The notes below the pieces were generated by a model. The model ran no database searches and was not told where the DNA came from. It saw nothing but the letters and a program-made list of their open reading frames with translations. Positions 8,192 to 18,447 of a stretch of 64,000 bases of DNA are shown here, piece after piece. The stretch is taken from the NCBI RefSeq assembly GCF_913777625.1, contig NZ_CAJYTI010000005.1:46758-110757 (forward strand), given 5' to 3'. Made by a program: the position numbers and the translations under genes. Each line of letters opens with the position of its first letter. Positions within the stretch are counted from its first letter, which is position 1. Source of the DNA: an uncultured Sphingomonas sp. (GTDB taxonomy: Bacteria > Pseudomonadota > Alphaproteobacteria > Sphingomonadales > Sphingomonadaceae).

Positions 8192-8787
8192 TTGGGCATC
8201 ACTCCGCGGGTGCGCAGATAGTCGAGAATCGGCAGCAGCGGCATGCCGAGGATGGTGAAGTGGCTGCCTTCGGTGCGGTGGAACAGCTGCACGCCGGGCC
8301 CCTCGATCCGGAAGCAGCCGACGCAGCCGGCGATCGCCGGCCATTCCAGGTCGAGATAGGATTCGATGAAGGCGCCGCTCAGCGGACGGACATGCAGCTT
8401 CGCGCGATCGACATGGCGCCACACCGGGCGGCCGCCCTCCGCGATCACCGCCGCGCTGTAGATGTCGTGGGTCTTGCCCGACATGCGCCGGAGGTGATCG
8501 CGCGCCTGTTCGCGGCTCTCGGGCTTGTCGAGCAGGCTGCCGTCGTCGAGCGCGACCAGCGAATCGCCGCCCAGCACCAGCGCCTGCGGCGCCATGCGCG
8601 AGACCTTGAGCGCCTTCAGCTCGGCGAGCGCATCGGCGAGGTCGCGGGGAGACGTTCCCTCGGCGAGCAGCGATTCCTTGGCGCTGGCCTCATCGACCAA
8701 GGCCGGCAGCGCCTCGTGCGCCACACCCGCGGCATCGAGCATCGCCCGGCGCGACGCGCTCTGGGAGGCAAGGACGAGAGTCGGCAT
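8188..8787 (-). CDS. maf: Maf family nucleotide pyrophosphatase
   Basis: A 199-residue Maf/YceF-type protein that hydrolyses non-canonical nucleoside triphosphates. The N-terminal LASQSASRRAML and the central LGGDSLVALDDGSLLDKP are the family hallmarks. The LASQSASR variant is more like the YceF subgroup (7-methyl-GTP pyrophosphatase) than the dTTP/UTP subgroup; that assignment is an inference. It overlaps ppsR by one base (TAATG) and aroE by four. Confidence 0.92.
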   Translation of the reverse strand: MPTLVLASQSASRRAMLDAAGVAHEALPALVDEASAKESLLAEGTSPRDLADALAELKALKVSRMAPQALVLGGDSLVALDDGSLLDKPESREQARDHLRRMSGKTHDIYSAAVIAEGGRPVWRHVDRAKLHVRPLSGAFIESYLDLEWPAIAGCVGCFRIEGPGVQLFHRTEGSHFTILGMPLLPILDYLRTRGVMPK

Positions 8788-9602
8788 TATCGGCGGTCCA
8801 TTTCACGGTCGTTGCACAGCTGGATGATCGCGGCGGCGGTTTCCTCGATCGAGCGGCGGGTGACGTCGATCACCGGCCAGCCATTGTCGGCGAACATCCG
8901 CCGGGCAAAGGCGATTTCGCGCTGCACGGCTTCCTGGTCGACATAATCGGTCTCGGGCGCCTGGTTCAGCGAGAGCAGCCGGTTGCGGCGGATCTGCACC
9001 AGCCGGTCGGCGCTGGTAGTAAGGCCCACGATCAGCGGCCGCTTCAGCTGGAACAGCTTGGGCGGCGGCGGCGATTCCACCACTACGGGAATGTTCGAGA
9101 CCTTGTAGCCGCGATTGGCGAGGTAGATCGAGGTCGGCGTCTTCGACGAACGCGACACGCCGGCGAGGACGATGTCGCTTTCCTCCCAATCCTCCCAGCC
9201 GATCCCGTCGTCATGCGCGATGGTGAACTGGATCGCGTCGACGCGCGCGAAATAGGCGGCGTCGAGCATGTGCTGGCGTCCGGGGCGCGCCTTTGCTTCC
9301 TGGCCGAGCAGGTTGGAGAGCGCATGGCTCACCGGATCGAGCGGCGCGATCGCGGGCAGCCCCAGCGCGCGGCAGCGCGTCTCGAGCATCCGCCGGATGT
9401 CGCGATTGACCAGCGTGTAGATCACCAGCCCCGGGTTCTGGGCGATCTCCTGCAGAATGCGCTCGAGATGCGCCTCGCTGCGCACCATCGGCCAGAAATG
9501 GCGCAGCGGCTCGACATCGTCGAACTGCGCCAGCGCCGCCTTGGCGATGTTTTCCAGCGTCTCCCCGGTGGAGTCCGAGAGCAGGTGCAGGTGCAGCCGC
9601 AT
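8787..9602 (-). CDS. ppsR: pyruvate, phosphate dikinase or PEP synthase regulatory protein (DUF299)
   Basis: A 271-residue DUF299 protein. The family contains bifunctional kinase/pyrophosphorylases that inactivate and reactivate PEP synthase or pyruvate phosphate dikinase by phosphorylating a threonine. Visible marks are the start MRLHLHLLSDSTGET and the P-loop-like GVSRSSKTPTSIYLANRG. The frame is open to 9707, with other ATG codons at 9626 and 9707. I prefer ATG 9602 because the family begins exactly there, and the longer versions would run through the origin region. This gene is the homologue of RP001, which borders oriC in Caulobacter and Rickettsia. Confidence 0.93.
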   Translation of the reverse strand: MRLHLHLLSDSTGETLENIAKAALAQFDDVEPLRHFWPMVRSEAHLERILQEIAQNPGLVIYTLVNRDIRRMLETRCRALGLPAIAPLDPVSHALSNLLGQEAKARPGRQHMLDAAYFARVDAIQFTIAHDDGIGWEDWEESDIVLAGVSRSSKTPTSIYLANRGYKVSNIPVVVESPPPPKLFQLKRPLIVGLTTSADRLVQIRRNRLLSLNQAPETDYVDQEAVQREIAFARRMFADNGWPVIDVTRRSIEETAAAIIQLCNDREMDRR

Positions 9603-9904
9603 CAGGCTGGGGACGGATCTGTGCATAACATGGCGAACAAGCGGTAGCGTAACCGCGGCACCCGGCCAACCCGCCGAGATTCGGGATTCGCCGCGTGATT
9701 CGTCCACAGCCGCATCCCCAGCTTGTGCTTTTCATTCACAGGGTGTGAGTCTTGTGGACAGATTTCCCGAATCCGGGCGAATCCGTATGGCCGCAGGAGT
9801 CAAATTGTTGGCAACTGACTCACATCGCCATAAGCCCCGGCTTTCACCGGCCAACAGACTCCAACATCCTGAGAATCGAATCTTCTAGTAGTGGGATCCC
9901 GGCT
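9603..9904. other. putative chromosomal origin of replication (oriC)
   Basis: A 300-bp stretch between divergent ppsR and hemE. DnaA-box-like sequences are TGTGCATAA (9620-9628, one mismatch to TTATCCACA on the other strand), TCGTCCACA (9700-9708), TCATTCACA (9732-9740) and TGTGGACAG (9753-9761), the last three with two mismatches. A W-box-like TCCCCA is at 9715-9720. GANTC methylation sites start at 9678, 9685, 9697, 9747, 9769, 9779, 9797, 9817, 9857, 9873, 9878 and 9907, where about one would be expected by chance. Genes on both sides run away from it, and parABS lies about 7-12 kb away. The Caulobacter origin lies at the same gene junction. No strongly AT-rich unwinding element is obvious. 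Confidence 0.75.
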
Positions 9905-10932
<1,028 letters not shown>

Positions 10933-10936
<4 letters not shown>

Positions 10937-11385
10937 TCGGCTGGCTGGGCAGTGCCTATCTCTGGGTGAAGGCGTTCCACGTCATCTTCGTGATTTTCTG
11001 GATGGCGGGGCTGTTCCTGTTCCCGCGCTATCTCATCCACCACCAGGAGGCGCTCGGCACGCCCGAGGCGGCCGCCTGGGCGAAGCGCGAGGCGCTGCTC
11101 AAGCGGATGATCCTCACGCCCTCGATGGTCATCGTGTGGGTGCTGGGGCTGGCGCTGTCGGCCAATATCGGGCTTTTCGACGGGCAGGCGGGCATCGGCT
11201 GGCTCCACGCCAAGCTGCTGCTCGTGGTGCTGCTCAGCGGCTATCACGGCTGGGCGATAGGCTATGGCAAGAAACTCGCACGCGGCGAGGCGCCGATCGC
11301 CACGCGCACGCTGCGCTTCCTCAACGAAGTCCCGGCGTTGGCACTGGTCTTCATCGTCATCCTCGCCGAGGTGAAGCCGTTCTGA
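10933..11385 (+). CDS. hemJ: protoporphyrinogen oxidase HemJ
   Basis: A 150-residue integral membrane protein with four predicted helices. HemJ oxidises protoporphyrinogen IX to protoporphyrin IX in the inner membrane and replaces HemG/HemY in many alphaproteobacteria. The conserved His is in the first helix (WVKAFHVIFVIFWMAGLFLFPRY), and a conserved Lys-containing segment (LHAKLLLVVLLSGYHG) lies in the third. The ATGA overlap with hemE couples two haem genes. A perfect inverted repeat 20 bp downstream probably ends the transcript or is a dispersed palindrome. Confidence 0.93.
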
Positions 11386-11405
11386 CGCTCACTCAACAAT
11401 CGGCC

Positions 11406-11431
11406 GTCATCCCGGCTTTCGCCGGGATGAC
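11406..11431. repeat. palindromic element (terminator or REP-like) after hemJ
   Basis: Perfect 11-bp arms GTCATCCCGGC (11406-11416) and GCCGGGATGAC (11421-11431) flank the loop TTTC. No T-run follows, so it is either a weak terminator or a copy of the GTCATCCCGGC-type palindrome that is dispersed in many proteobacterial genomes. Confidence 0.6.
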
Positions 11432-11485
11432 GATTGAAGGCGGCGTTTCCGAGATCAGCACCCGCAAATCTGCGCCGAATCGCAG

Positions 11486-11514
11486 TTGACTTGGGGGGAG
11501 CCGCTACCTAATTT
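11486..11514 (+). promoter_or_regulatory. predicted sigma-70 type promoter of rho
   Basis: TTGACT (11486-11491), a 17-base spacer and TAATTT (11509-11514) fit the alphaproteobacterial housekeeping promoter. Transcription would begin near 11521, giving a leader of about 100 bases before rho. Rho is autoregulated in other bacteria through its leader; nothing in this sequence proves that here. Confidence 0.5.
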
Positions 11515-11618
11515 TGCAGTCGTGTACCGAACCCCGGTGCATCCTTCCTCCAAGCATCGACTCCTGCGCGTACCTATCGCCGATCGACGCTCTCCCCCTT
11601 AGAATTTCCGGACCTTCC

Positions 11619-12875
11619 ATGCATCTCAAGGACCTCAAGAAAACCGCCCCCGCCGAACTGGTCACCATGGCCGAGGCATTGGGCGTCGAGAGCGCGTCGA
11701 CGCTGCGCAAGCAGGACCTGCTTTTCGCCATCCTCAAGGCCCAGGCCGAACAGGGTGACCAGATCATGGGCGAAGGCACGATCGAAGTGCTGCCCGACGG
11801 CTTCGGCTTCCTGCGCTCGCCCGAGGCGAACTATCTCGCCGGCCCCGACGACATCTATGTCAGCCCCAATCAGGTCCGGAAGTTCGGCCTGCGCACCGGC
11901 GACACTGTCGAGGGCGAGATCCGCGGGCCGAAGGACGGCGAACGCTATTTCGCGCTCACCAAGCTGGTGAAGGTCAATTTCGACGATCCGGATGCGGTGC
12001 GCCACCGCGTCAACTTCGACAACCTCACCCCGCTCTATCCCGAGCAGAAGCTGCGCCTCGACACGCTCGACCCGACGGTCAAGGACAAGTCGGCCCGCGT
12101 GATCGACATCGTCGCGCCGCAGGGCAAGGGCCAGCGCGCGCTGATCGTGGCACCGCCGCGCGTCGGTAAGACGGTTCTCCTCCAGAACATCGCCAAGGCG
12201 ATCACCGACAACCACCCCGAAGTCTTCCTGATCGTGCTTCTCATCGACGAGCGCCCGGAAGAAGTCACCGACATGCAGCGTTCGGTGAAGGGCGAAGTGA
12301 TCAGCTCGACCTTCGACGAACCGGCGACGCGCCACGTGCAGGTCGCCGAGATGGTGATCGAAAAGGCCAAGCGCCTGGTCGAGCACAAGAAGGACGTGGT
12401 GATCCTGCTCGACTCGATCACCCGCCTCGGCCGCGCCTACAACACCGTGGTGCCGAGCTCGGGCAAGGTGCTGACCGGCGGTGTCGACGCCAACGCCCTG
12501 CAGCGCCCGAAGCGCTTCTTCGGTGCCGCGCGCAACATCGAGGAAGGCGGTTCGCTCTCGATCATCGCCACCGCGCTGATCGACACCGGCAGCCGCATGG
12601 ACGAAGTGATCTTCGAAGAGTTCAAGGGCACCGGCAACTCGGAAATCGTCCTCGACCGCAAGGTGGCGGACAAGCGCATTTTCCCGGCGCTCGACGTCGG
12701 CAAGTCGGGTACCCGCAAGGAAGAGCTGCTGGTCGAGAAGGCCAAGCTCACCAAGATGTGGGTGCTGCGCCGCATCCTGATGCAGATGGGCACCGTCGAC
12801 GCGATGGAATTCCTGCTCGACAAGATGAAGGATTCGAAGACCAACGAAGACTTCTTCGACAGCATGAACCAGTAA
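11619..12875 (+). CDS. rho: transcription termination factor Rho
   Basis: A 418-residue hexameric RNA helicase that ends transcription of untranslated RNA; the length equals that of E. coli Rho (419). Order of parts: N-terminal helical domain ([22 protein letters not shown]), the cold-shock RNA-binding domain with GFGFLRS, then the RecA-like motor with Walker A in [12 protein letters not shown], Walker B in [17 protein letters not shown] and the secondary RNA-binding Q/R loops. The ATG at 11619 matches the family start; the frame upstream to 11514 is leader. It is monocistronic with a clear promoter and terminator. Confidence 0.97.
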   Translation: MHLKDLKKTAPAELVTMAEALGVESASTLRKQDLLFAILKAQAEQGDQIMGEGTIEVLPDGFGFLRSPEANYLAGPDDIYVSPNQVRKFGLRTGDTVEGEIRGPKDGERYFALTKLVKVNFDDPDAVRHRVNFDNLTPLYPEQKLRLDTLDPTVKDKSARVIDIVAPQGKGQRALIVAPPRVGKTVLLQNIAKAITDNHPEVFLIVLLIDERPEEVTDMQRSVKGEVISSTFDEPATRHVQVAEMVIEKAKRLVEHKKDVVILLDSITRLGRAYNTVVPSSGKVLTGGVDANALQRPKRFFGAARNIEEGGSLSIIATALIDTGSRMDEVIFEEFKGTGNSEIVLDRKVADKRIFPALDVGKSGTRKEELLVEKAKLTKMWVLRRILMQMGTVDAMEFLLDKMKDSKTNEDFFDSMNQ

Positions 12876-12902
12876 CGTAGCGGCTTTCGCTCGTGATTTC
12901 GG

Positions 12903-12932
12903 AAAGGCCGGGCCGTGGTGCCCGGCCTTTTT
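12903..12932 (+). terminator. intrinsic terminator of rho
   Basis: Arms AAAGGCCGGGC (12903-12913) and GCCCGGCCTTT (12920-12930) around a six-base loop, continuing into a T5 run at 12928-12932. It lies 27 bp after the rho stop codon. Confidence 0.9.
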
Positions 12933-13010
12933 GCGTTTGAATGCAGGGAACGTCTGGCGTCTCGCGCGCGTAGGCGTTGCGTACGCCAATGGGGGCGCTA
13001 GGGTTTCGGC

Positions 13011-13730
13011 ATGATCGATCTTCTTCTCAGCGCAGCCGCGGCGGGCGTCGGCTCCCCGCTCGACATCTGGCAGCACATCGTCGCCGATTTCTCCAATCTC
13101 GGCGATCCGTCCGCGCTGGCAGCGTTCGGTTCGGTGCTGATGATCGACCTGGTGCTGGCCGGCGACAATGCGATCGTCGTCGGCGCGCTGGCGGCAGGGC
13201 TGCCGGCCGAGCAGCGCAAGAAGGTGATCCTGATCGGCATCGGCGCGGCGCTGGTGCTGCGCATCGCGTTCGCGTTGATCGTCAGCTGGCTGATGGGGAT
13301 CGTCGGGCTGATCTTTGCGGGCGGGCTGCTGCTGCTCTGGGTCAGCTGGAAGTTCTGGCGCGAGATCCGCCATGGCGGCGAAAGCGCGGGCTCCGAGGAA
13401 ATCGAGGGCGACGAGCATTCGGGAGTCCGTGCCGCGCGCAGCTTCGCGGGTGCCGCCTGGGCGGTCGCCGTTGCCGACGTCTCGATGAGTCTCGACAATG
13501 TGCTGGCAGTCGCCGGCGCCGCGCGCGAGCATCCCGGCATCCTCGTCGTGGGTCTGTTGCTGTCGGTCGCGCTGATGGGGCTCGCGGCGAACCTGATCGC
13601 CAAGCTCATCGATCGCTACCGCTGGATCGCCTATTTTGGCCTGGCGGTGATCGTCTTCGTCGCGTTCAAGATGATCTACGAAGGCTGGGTGGGTACTGCC
13701 GGCACCCCGGGGATCACCAGCCTGTTCTGA
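13011..13730 (+). CDS. TerC family integral membrane protein (YjbE-like)
   Basis: A 239-residue inner-membrane protein with about seven helices. Two TerC signature segments with acidic residues inside helices are visible: LMIDLVLAGDNAIVVGALA (about 43-61) and VADVSMSLDNVLAVAGA (about 158-174). TerC relatives in Bacillus and E. coli export or manage manganese and supply it to exported metalloenzymes. That role here is inferred from family only. No manganese riboswitch could be made out in the short leader. It stands alone between rho and a convergent hydrolase. Confidence 0.87.
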   Translation: MIDLLLSAAAAGVGSPLDIWQHIVADFSNLGDPSALAAFGSVLMIDLVLAGDNAIVVGALAAGLPAEQRKKVILIGIGAALVLRIAFALIVSWLMGIVGLIFAGGLLLLWVSWKFWREIRHGGESAGSEEIEGDEHSGVRAARSFAGAAWAVAVADVSMSLDNVLAVAGAAREHPGILVVGLLLSVALMGLAANLIAKLIDRYRWIAYFGLAVIVFVAFKMIYEGWVGTAGTPGITSLF

Positions 13731-13739
13731 GCCCCTGGT

Positions 13740-13764
13740 CCCCTCCCTGCGCGGCAGGGAGGGG
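13740..13764. terminator. bidirectional hairpin between convergent genes
   Basis: Perfect 11-bp arms CCCCTCCCTGC (13740-13750) and GCAGGGAGGGG (13754-13764) with a GCG loop lie between the convergent terC-like and dienelactone hydrolase stops. No T-run on either strand, so termination is likely but not certain. Confidence 0.55.
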
Positions 13765-13774
13765 AGGGGGTGCC

Positions 13775-14470
13775 TCAGCCGAGATGCGCGGCGAAGAATT
13801 CTTCCGTGCGTTTGTCCGCCATCTGCGCGGAGGATTCCGAGCGGCGCTTGCCCATCTCGGCGGCAAAGCCATGGTCCTCGCCCGGATAGTCGTACAGCGT
13901 GACCTTGGGGTGATCGTCGAGCCCCTCGTGCATCTTGGCCTGCACTTCCGGCGAGACGAAATGGTCGGCCTCCGGAATATGCAGCAGCAGCGGCTTGGCA
14001 ATCGCGTGCTTCTCGCCGAGCAGCCCGTCGATGCCGACCGCATAATAGCCGACGCTGGCGTCGATGTCGGTGCGCGCCGCGGTCATATAGGCGAGGCGGC
14101 CGCCGAGGCAGAAGCCCACCGCACCCACCTTGCCGCCGCCCAGTTCGGCACGCGCGACCTGGATAGTCGATTCGATGTCGGCCACGCCCTTGTCCTGGTC
14201 GAACTTGCCCATCCAGTCGAGTGCCTGCTGCATCTCCTCCGGCACGTCCGCATCGAGTTCGATGCCCGGCTGCAGGCGCCAGAACAGGTCGGGCGCGATC
14301 GCGAGATAGCCCTTGGTAGCCCAGCCATCGCACTTCTTGCGGATGCCTTCGTTCACGCCGAAGATTTCCTGGATCACGATAACCGCAGCGCGGGGTGTGC
14401 CCTCGGGGCGCGCGACATAGGCGGAGAAGCTGCCGCTCTCGTCCAGCGCGTCGATCGTCAGGGTGCTCAT
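13775..14470 (-). CDS. dienelactone hydrolase family protein
   Basis: A 231-residue alpha/beta hydrolase of the carboxymethylenebutenolidase family, cytoplasmic with no signal peptide. The nucleophile is the Cys in GAVGFCLGGRLAY (about residue 120), the His is in GEDHGFAA (about 202), and the acid is most likely the Asp in PEADHFVS. The family hydrolyses dienelactone or other lactones and esters. There is no aromatic degradation operon nearby, so the substrate is open. It follows ogt with an ATGA overlap. Confidence 0.87.
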   Translation of the reverse strand: MSTLTIDALDESGSFSAYVARPEGTPRAAVIVIQEIFGVNEGIRKKCDGWATKGYLAIAPDLFWRLQPGIELDADVPEEMQQALDWMGKFDQDKGVADIESTIQVARAELGGGKVGAVGFCLGGRLAYMTAARTDIDASVGYYAVGIDGLLGEKHAIAKPLLLHIPEADHFVSPEVQAKMHEGLDDHPKVTLYDYPGEDHGFAAEMGKRRSESSAQMADKRTEEFFAAHLG

Positions 14471-14946
14471 AGCAGATACTCTCCGGTTAACCGCCGCTCG
14501 TGATCGAGCAGCCAGGATTTGGTGGTCGGCCCTTCACCGGCCGAATAGGCGCCCAGCCTGCCGTTCTGGTTCAGCACGCGGTGGCAGGGCACGACTAGCG
14601 GGAAGGGATTGCGGGCACATAGCTGTCCGATCGCCCGTGCGCTGGAACCAAGTACATGCGACAATTCACCATAGCTCATCGTCTGGCCGAACGGCACGGC
14701 GATCAAGCCATCCCGAAGAATAGCACCCCGCGCAGTGGCAGGACGTGCCAGGGGAAGATCGAAGCCGCGCCGCGCGCCGGCGAACCATTGTTCGATCTGT
14801 TCGCTGGCCCTACGGACGGCGTCGGCGGTGCCCGGTGCGATGTCCCCCTCCGCCCCGATCTGAATGCGGTACAATTGTTGGTCGTCGCCTTCGATCCGGA
14901 TCCGGCCGATGGGCGTTGCGATCAGGGCATGGTCGCGCGCATACAT
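14467..14946 (-). CDS. ogt: methylated-DNA--protein-cysteine S-methyltransferase
   Basis: A 159-residue suicide repair protein that removes methyl groups from O6-methylguanine. The acceptor Cys is in VVPCHRVLNQNGRLGAYSAG near residue 119, and the DNA-binding helix-turn-helix precedes it (TMSYGELSHVLGSSARAIGQLCARNP). It lacks an AdaA-like regulatory domain. It is first in a two-gene operon with a dienelactone-type hydrolase and diverges from the DUF6489 gene 53 bp away. Confidence 0.93.
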   Translation of the reverse strand: MYARDHALIATPIGRIRIEGDDQQLYRIQIGAEGDIAPGTADAVRRASEQIEQWFAGARRGFDLPLARPATARGAILRDGLIAVPFGQTMSYGELSHVLGSSARAIGQLCARNPFPLVVPCHRVLNQNGRLGAYSAGEGPTTKSWLLDHERRLTGEYLL

Positions 14947-14999
14947 GAAATACGGCCTAGCAGGGGGTCGGCGATGCGCTCAAGCGCGGAAGGGATCAT

Positions 15000-15236
15000 A
15001 TGAAGATCAACGTCGAAGTCGAGTGTACGCCGGAAGAAGCCCGCCGCGCCATGGGGCTGCCGGACCTTACGCCGGTGCACGATCGCTACGTGAAGCTGAT
15101 GGTACAGGCGATCGAGAATCACGGCACGCCGGAAGGGTTCGAGCAGATGATGCGCAGCTGGGCGCCGATGGGCGAGGCGGGCATGAACTTCTGGCGCGGC
15201 CTGTTCGACGCGGCGACCAAGAAGCCGGGTAGCTGA
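15000..15236 (+). CDS. DUF6489 family small protein
   Basis: A 78-residue soluble protein with MKINVEVECTPEEARRAMGLPDLTPVHDRYV at its start, matching DUF6489. A strong ribosome site (GGAAGGG) lies 6 bases before ATG 15000. It ends 8 bp before mnmE and is probably co-transcribed with it. The C-terminal half (FEQMMRSWAPMGEAGMNFWRGLFDAA) suggests an amphipathic helix of the phasin type, but this is inference. Function unknown. Confidence 0.85.
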   Translation: MKINVEVECTPEEARRAMGLPDLTPVHDRYVKLMVQAIENHGTPEGFEQMMRSWAPMGEAGMNFWRGLFDAATKKPGS

Positions 15237-15244
15237 CGACGCGC

Positions 15245-16528
15245 ATGGACACGATCTTCGCGGTTTCCAGCGGTGCGCCGCCCGCTGCCATCGCCGTGGT
15301 GCGTATCAGCGGCACCCGGGCTTTTGCCACGGTGCAGCAGCTGGCAGGGCATGTGCCCGCGCCACGTCATGCAGCGGTACGAACGCTGCGCGACGCGGAC
15401 GGCGAAGCACTGGATCAGGCACTGGTGCTGTGTTTCCCGGGCCCGCGCTCCGCGACGGGCGAGGATCTTGCTGAACTCCATCTGCATGGCGGTCGTGCCG
15501 TCGTTCGGGCGGTTGAGGCTGTGCTTGGCAGGATGGCAGGGTTGCGGGCCGCGGAGGCCGGTGAATTCACCCGGCGGGCTTTGCTCAACGGTAGGCTGGA
15601 TCTGAGTGAGGCCGAAGGGCTCGGCGACCTGCTGATGGCCGAGACCGAGGCCCAGCGCCGCGCGGCCATCCGCACCGCCGGCGGCGCGGTACGCCGCTAC
15701 GCGGAGGACTGGACCGTCCGCGTGCTCGGTATCGCTGCGCGGATCGAGGCCGAGCTCGATCATGGTGACGAGGAGGACGTCGCGGGTGCCGATCCGTTGC
15801 CGGAGCTTCGTCTTGTCGCCGCAGCGCTCGCGCAGGAAATCTCGGCCGTTGCAGCACGACCGCCGGTGGAGCGGCTGCGCGACGGTCTGCGCATCGTCCT
15901 CGGCGGTCCCCCCAATGCAGGCAAGTCGACGCTGTTCAATGCGCTTGCCGAGCGCGAGGCGGCGATCGTCTCCCCGATTGCAGGTACCACCCGCGACCGG
16001 ATCGAGGTGCCGGTGGTGCGCGAGGGTATCGCCTGGCTTTTGGTCGACACCGCGGGTCTGGCCGACGACACCGACGATCCGATCGAGGCGATCGGTGTTG
16101 CCCGGGCGCGCGATGCGCTGGCGGAGGCCGACCTGCTGCTTTGGTTGGGTGATGACCCCCCGCCCGAACATGGCTGTGCGATTTGGATCCACGCGCGGGC
16201 GGATGCGCCGGGCCGCGGTCCCGCGCGAGCGGAGCAGCTGTCGCTGTCCGTAGCTGAGGGGAGGGGCGTCGATGCGCTTTGGCAGCGACTGGCGCAACGC
16301 GCCGCGACGCTGTTGCCGCCACCCGATCTGGTGGTGCTCAATGAACGCCAACGAGGCTTGTTTGTCGCGGCAGCGGAGGCACTGGCGCGAGCATCGGCGC
16401 TCGACGATGCGCTGTTGTTTGCCGAGGAACTTCGGACAGCTCGGCGGTCGCTCGATGCAGTTACCGGGAGGGCTGGCGTCGAGGACGTCCTCGACGCGTT
16501 GTTCGGGAAATTCTGCATCGGTAAATAA
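15245..16528 (+). CDS. mnmE: tRNA uridine-5-carboxymethylaminomethyl(34) synthesis GTPase MnmE
   Basis: A 427-residue protein that with MnmG modifies the wobble uridine of several tRNAs. Parts: N-terminal tetrahydrofolate-binding domain ([20 protein letters not shown]), helical domain, inserted G domain with G1 [11 protein letters not shown]2 TTRD and G3 DTAG, and the C-terminal FCIGK whose Cys is diagnostic. The expected G4 motif NKxD appears as HARAD, losing the usual Asn and Lys. The protein is slightly shorter than the E. coli one (454). It is followed at once by a parS site and mnmG. Confidence 0.95.
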   Translation: MDTIFAVSSGAPPAAIAVVRISGTRAFATVQQLAGHVPAPRHAAVRTLRDADGEALDQALVLCFPGPRSATGEDLAELHLHGGRAVVRAVEAVLGRMAGLRAAEAGEFTRRALLNGRLDLSEAEGLGDLLMAETEAQRRAAIRTAGGAVRRYAEDWTVRVLGIAARIEAELDHGDEEDVAGADPLPELRLVAAALAQEISAVAARPPVERLRDGLRIVLGGPPNAGKSTLFNALAEREAAIVSPIAGTTRDRIEVPVVREGIAWLLVDTAGLADDTDDPIEAIGVARARDALAEADLLLWLGDDPPPEHGCAIWIHARADAPGRGPARAEQLSLSVAEGRGVDALWQRLAQRAATLLPPPDLVVLNERQRGLFVAAAEALARASALDDALLFAEELRTARRSLDAVTGRAGVEDVLDALFGKFCIGK

Positions 16529-16530
16529 AG

Positions 16531-16546
16531 TGTTTCACGTGGAACA
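16531..16546. promoter_or_regulatory. parS site 1 (ParB-binding)
   Basis: TGTTTCACGTGGAACA, whose reverse complement TGTTCCACGTGAAACA is a perfect match to the bacterial parS consensus. It lies between mnmE and mnmG, 2 bp after the mnmE stop codon. Confidence 0.92.
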
Positions 16547-16611
16547 TGCGCCAGGCCCGTTCTGCCGCACCGCCACTGGACAAGCCCGTCGCGAAGGCGT
16601 TTAGCGGATCC

Positions 16612-18447
16612 ATGCAATTCGATGTGATCGTGATCGGCGGCGGCCATGCCGGCACCGAGGCGGCCGCCGCGGCTGCGCGCCGGGGCGCGCGCACGGCGCT
16701 GCTCAGCTTCGATCTCGCCAAGCTTGGTGCGATGTCGTGCAATCCGGCGATTGGCGGGCTGGGCAAAGGCCACCTCGTCCGCGAGATTGACGCGCTCGAC
16801 GGTCTGATGGCGCGCGCGGCTGATGCTGCCGGCATCCATTACCGCATGCTCAACCGCTCCAAGGGGACAGCAGTGCAGGGACCGCGCGTGCAGGCGGACC
16901 GGATCCGTTATGCTGCCGCGATCCAGGCAATGCTTCGGACGCAGGACGGGTTGGCGCTGGTCGAAGGCGAGGCCGAGGCGCTGGTGCTGGACGGTGGCCG
17001 GATTGCCGGCGTCCAGCTCCGTGACGGCAGCATTCTGGCAGCATCGGCGGTGGTTCTTGCAACCGGTACCTTTTTGGGCGGCCGGTTGTTCCGTGGCGAA
17101 GAGCGGTTCGAGGGCGGACGGGTAGGGGAGGCGTCTGCGCTTCGCCTGGCGGCGCAGCTGCGCGAATTGGCGCTGCCGATGGGGCGGCTCAAGACGGGGA
17201 CGCCGCCGCGTCTCGACGGGCGGACGATCGACTGGGCGCGTACCGAGGAGCAACCTTCCGACGTCGAACCATGGACGATGTCTGCCATGACGGTGGCGCG
17301 CCCATTGCCGCAGCTACACTGTGCCGTCACCCGTACAACCCAAGCGACGCATGACGCGATCCGCAGCGGCCTAGATCGCTCGCCGCTGTTCACTGGCGCG
17401 ATCGAGGCCCAGGGTCCGCGCTATTGTCCCTCGATCGAGGACAAGGTGCACCGGTTCGGCGACCGCGACGGTCACCAGATCTTCCTTGAACCGGAAGCAC
17501 TGGACGATCCCTGGATTTATCCGAACGGCCTCTCCACCTCGCTGCCCATCGATGTGCAGATGGCGATGATCGCTTCCATTCCAGGACTGGAGACGGCGAA
17601 GATCACCGTCCCCGGCTATGCGGTCGAGTATGACTATATCGATCCGCGGGCGCTCGACTCCACGCTGGCGCTGCCGCAGATTCCGGGGCTGTTTTTCGCA
17701 GGGCAGATCAACGGTACAACGGGCTATGAAGAAGCGGGCGGGCAGGGGCTCGCTGCGGGCGCCAACGCCGCCGCGGTGGCGCTGGGCACGGCGCCATTGC
17801 TGCTCGATCGGGCGACGTCCTATCTGGGCGTGATGATCGACGATCTCGTGCTGCAAGGCGTTACCGAACCCTATCGCATGCTCACTGCGCGTGCGGAATT
17901 CCGTCTGCGCCTGCGGGCCGACAACGCGGAAACGCGGCTGGGGCCGATCGGAGAAGCGTTGGGATTGCTCGGGGCAGCGCGCACCGAGCGCCTCGCAGCC
18001 CGTCGCGAGGGGCGGGCGCAGCTTGACGCCACCTTTGCGATAGAACGGACCGCGCACCAGCTAGCTGCGCGCGGGGCACCCGTGGCGCAGGATGGCGCCC
18101 GGCGACCGGCACGCGAATGGCTGCGCTTTCCGGGCGTCACGCTGGCGCAGGTGCTCGATGCCGGGCCCGAGGTCGATCCGGCGCTGCTCGCAGAATATGT
18201 CGAGGATGCGCGATATGCGCCCTATCTCGAGCGGCAGGATGCCGAGGTTGCGCAGCTCCGTGCCAACGACGCGGTACGGTTGCGGCGAGACATGGACTAT
18301 GCGTCCATTCCAGGGTTGTCGAACGAGATGGTAGAGCGATTGACGGCAGCCGCGCCCGAAACACTGGGTGCCGCTGCGCGGATTCGGGGGATCACGCCGG
18401 CTGCGCTCTCGGCAATCCTGCTCCACGCGCGAAAGGTAGTCGCATGA
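16612..18447 (+). CDS. mnmG: tRNA uridine-5-carboxymethylaminomethyl(34) synthesis enzyme MnmG
   Basis: A 611-residue FAD enzyme, partner of MnmE. The N-terminal dinucleotide fold is [47 protein letters not shown] and [15 protein letters not shown] are family signatures. The C-terminal helical domain that contacts MnmE and tRNA is present (ISI-type end: [21 protein letters not shown]). I choose ATG 16612, which starts directly at the FAD fold. An upstream in-frame ATG at 16546 touches the parS site and would add 22 unrelated residues. rsmG overlaps by ATGA. Confidence 0.96.
   Translation: MQFDVIVIGGGHAGTEAAAAAARRGARTALLSFDLAKLGAMSCNPAIGGLGKGHLVREIDALDGLMARAADAAGIHYRMLNRSKGTAVQGPRVQADRIRYAAAIQAMLRTQDGLALVEGEAEALVLDGGRIAGVQLRDGSILAASAVVLATGTFLGGRLFRGEERFEGGRVGEASALRLAAQLRELALPMGRLKTGTPPRLDGRTIDWARTEEQPSDVEPWTMSAMTVARPLPQLHCAVTRTTQATHDAIRSGLDRSPLFTGAIEAQGPRYCPSIEDKVHRFGDRDGHQIFLEPEALDDPWIYPNGLSTSLPIDVQMAMIASIPGLETAKITVPGYAVEYDYIDPRALDSTLALPQIPGLFFAGQINGTTGYEEAGGQGLAAGANAAAVALGTAPLLLDRATSYLGVMIDDLVLQGVTEPYRMLTARAEFRLRLRADNAETRLGPIGEALGLLGAARTERLAARREGRAQLDATFAIERTAHQLAARGAPVAQDGARRPAREWLRFPGVTLAQVLDAGPEVDPALLAEYVEDARYAPYLERQDAEVAQLRANDAVRLRRDMDYASIPGLSNEMVERLTAAAPETLGAAARIRGITPAALSAILLHARKVVA

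Noticed and set aside
12936..13010. Possible manganese (yybP-ykoY) riboswitch before the TerC-like gene
   Set aside because: Only about 75 bases are available and the conserved junction sequences are not visible.
11574..14333. A 919-codon open frame on the minus strand across rho and terC
   Set aside because: It is antisense to two clear genes, has the skewed composition of high-GC shadow frames and only its last part (the hydrolase region, in another frame) corresponds to a real gene.
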